A DNA stretch of 64,000 bases, taken from positions 39,579 through 103,578 of the forward strand of contig VSDK01027031.1 of NCBI GenBank assembly GCA_009767595.1, read 5' to 3'. Below, piece after piece: positions 63,202-64,000 of the stretch. This DNA is from Symbiodinium kawagutii (taxonomy: Eukaryota; Sar; Dinophyceae; Suessiales; Symbiodiniaceae). The translations under genes and the position numbers were made by a program. The notes below the pieces were generated by a model. That model was given only the letters and a program-made list of their open reading frames with translations, made no database searches and had not been told where the DNA came from. The stretch's first letter is position 1. Each line of letters opens with the position of its first letter.

Positions 63202-64000
63202 CTGGCCGCGTTAGCATCGAACCACGGCGGACGGTGAACCGCGACCAACCTCTTCACGTCGCAAGATGAGGACCAAATGGGTTGAACTTCTTGGGATTTT
63301 TAAGTGTTGGGATGAATTGAAATGGTAGCTTTTTGCGGAATGGTTGATGTGGATGCTATTTTTTTGACATTGATGTTGACCCGCAATACGCAAGGGTCGC
63401 TGTCGCTTGCTGCTTTTTCTTCAACCCATCAGCTACCAAGAGAGTAAAAGGTTTCCACAAATTGCCGGCCATTGCTTAGAAGGGAATAGTTGACGCCTTA
63501 GGGTTCAAGGAGATGCTTAAGCATGGTCGATTAGAGTCATGCTGGTGATGGTTACTCATGATAGGCGTTCATCATTGAGAATGGTCAATGGTGGTTGAAC
63601 AGATCGGTTGAAAACCGACAGCGCCTCAACGTGAAATAGGTTCAACCCTGGCTGATTCAAACGAAATCAATGGATGATTGCCCTGTGATTCAACCCTGGC
63701 TGATTCAAACGAAATCAATGGATGATTGCAGTCTGGTAGACTCACTTTATACCTTTAATATTGATATCTGCATACACAAATGCCTATACAAATAAACAAA
63801 CTCACATAAACACATATGTATGTATATACATTTATACATCTGTAACATATATGTATATATGTGTGGTATCTTTATATGTACATATTTATCTATAAGTTTA
63901 ATTCCATCTATCTATTGATCTGTCTAGATTTGTGTTGCATATATATATATATATATGTTCCAGCCCTGTTGGCCCCCCTCCCCCCCCCTCCCCATGTGAT
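63202..64000. other. Intron upstream of exon 1 of the window
   Basis: No coding island is seen. It holds a 41-bp direct repeat (63641-63681 and 63689-63729, identical), TATATG-rich microsatellite DNA from 63740 to 63958, and a C-rich end. The exon with the kinesin P-loop should lie further on, outside the window. Confidence 0.6.
63641..63729. repeat. 41-bp perfect direct repeat
   Basis: TTCAACCCTGGCTGATTCAA at 63641 and 63689 begins two identical 41-base copies separated by 7 bases. Confidence 0.9.

Noticed and set aside
1-64000. tRNA, rRNA, snRNA or CRISPR structures
   Set aside because: No cloverleaf with matching boxes, no conserved rRNA/snRNA core and no regular repeat-spacer array were recognised by eye. 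The regular-looking AACC repeats are degenerate intron repeats.

Overview
The window is nuclear DNA of a eukaryote, most likely a dinoflagellate. It is almost entirely the inside of one very large, intron-rich gene on the minus strand. Short GC-rich islands of about 22-137 bp (mean about 75 bp) are separated by AT-rich introns averaging about 1.3 kb. Read in minus-strand order, the islands translate into consecutive pieces of one kinesin-3 (KIF1/KIF13-type) heavy chain. Pointers to a dinoflagellate are the splice sites (GT, GC and GA donors, AG acceptors usually followed by G), G/C-ending codons and introns crowded with small mobile elements. I could not compare with any database.

Layout, 5' to 3' of the gene (high to low coordinates). 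From 63.2 to 46.7 kb lies most of the motor domain: [62 protein letters not shown] and HRYA. From 46.8 to 42.5 kb is the neck and first coiled coil. From 40.2 to 34.1 kb is an FHA domain ([24 protein letters not shown]). From 30.6 to 25.6 kb is the post-FHA VDW motif, a charged segment and the KIF1/KIF13-like central region ([19 protein letters not shown]). From 24 to 19.7 kb is a less conserved region that may correspond to the kinesin-3 DUF3694 area. From 17.2 to 10.1 kb are short, partly coiled-coil exons. From 9.8 to 1.8 kb is a Gly/Ser/Pro-rich tail and a probable C-terminus. The P-loop and the start codon lie beyond position 64000. About 3.4 kb of the roughly 61 kb gene span is coding.

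The introns are not featureless. Nearly all carry degenerate (T)GGTTGATGATGG or AACCATCATTAACC repeats. These have a polarity tied to the exons: on the plus strand AACC-type repeats lie left of an exon and GGTT-type repeats lie right of it. On the sense strand each intron therefore tends to start GGTT-rich and end AACC-rich, so its two ends are complementary. I regard this as the most interesting signal in the window. The introns also hold at least four families of small palindromic, MITE-like elements (A-D) and one GC-rich SINE-like family (E) seen in a single orientation. In two cases an element sits directly at a predicted splice site, which suggests introners. Several introns hold protein-like open stretches on either strand that do not belong to the kinesin, notably a membrane-protein-like (possibly YrhK-type) stretch near 57 kb and an antisense transporter-like stretch near 35.8 kb. 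No tRNA, rRNA or CRISPR was recognised. Exon boundaries were set by eye from conserved motifs, splice dinucleotides and reading phase; where motifs are weak the frame is stated as uncertain.
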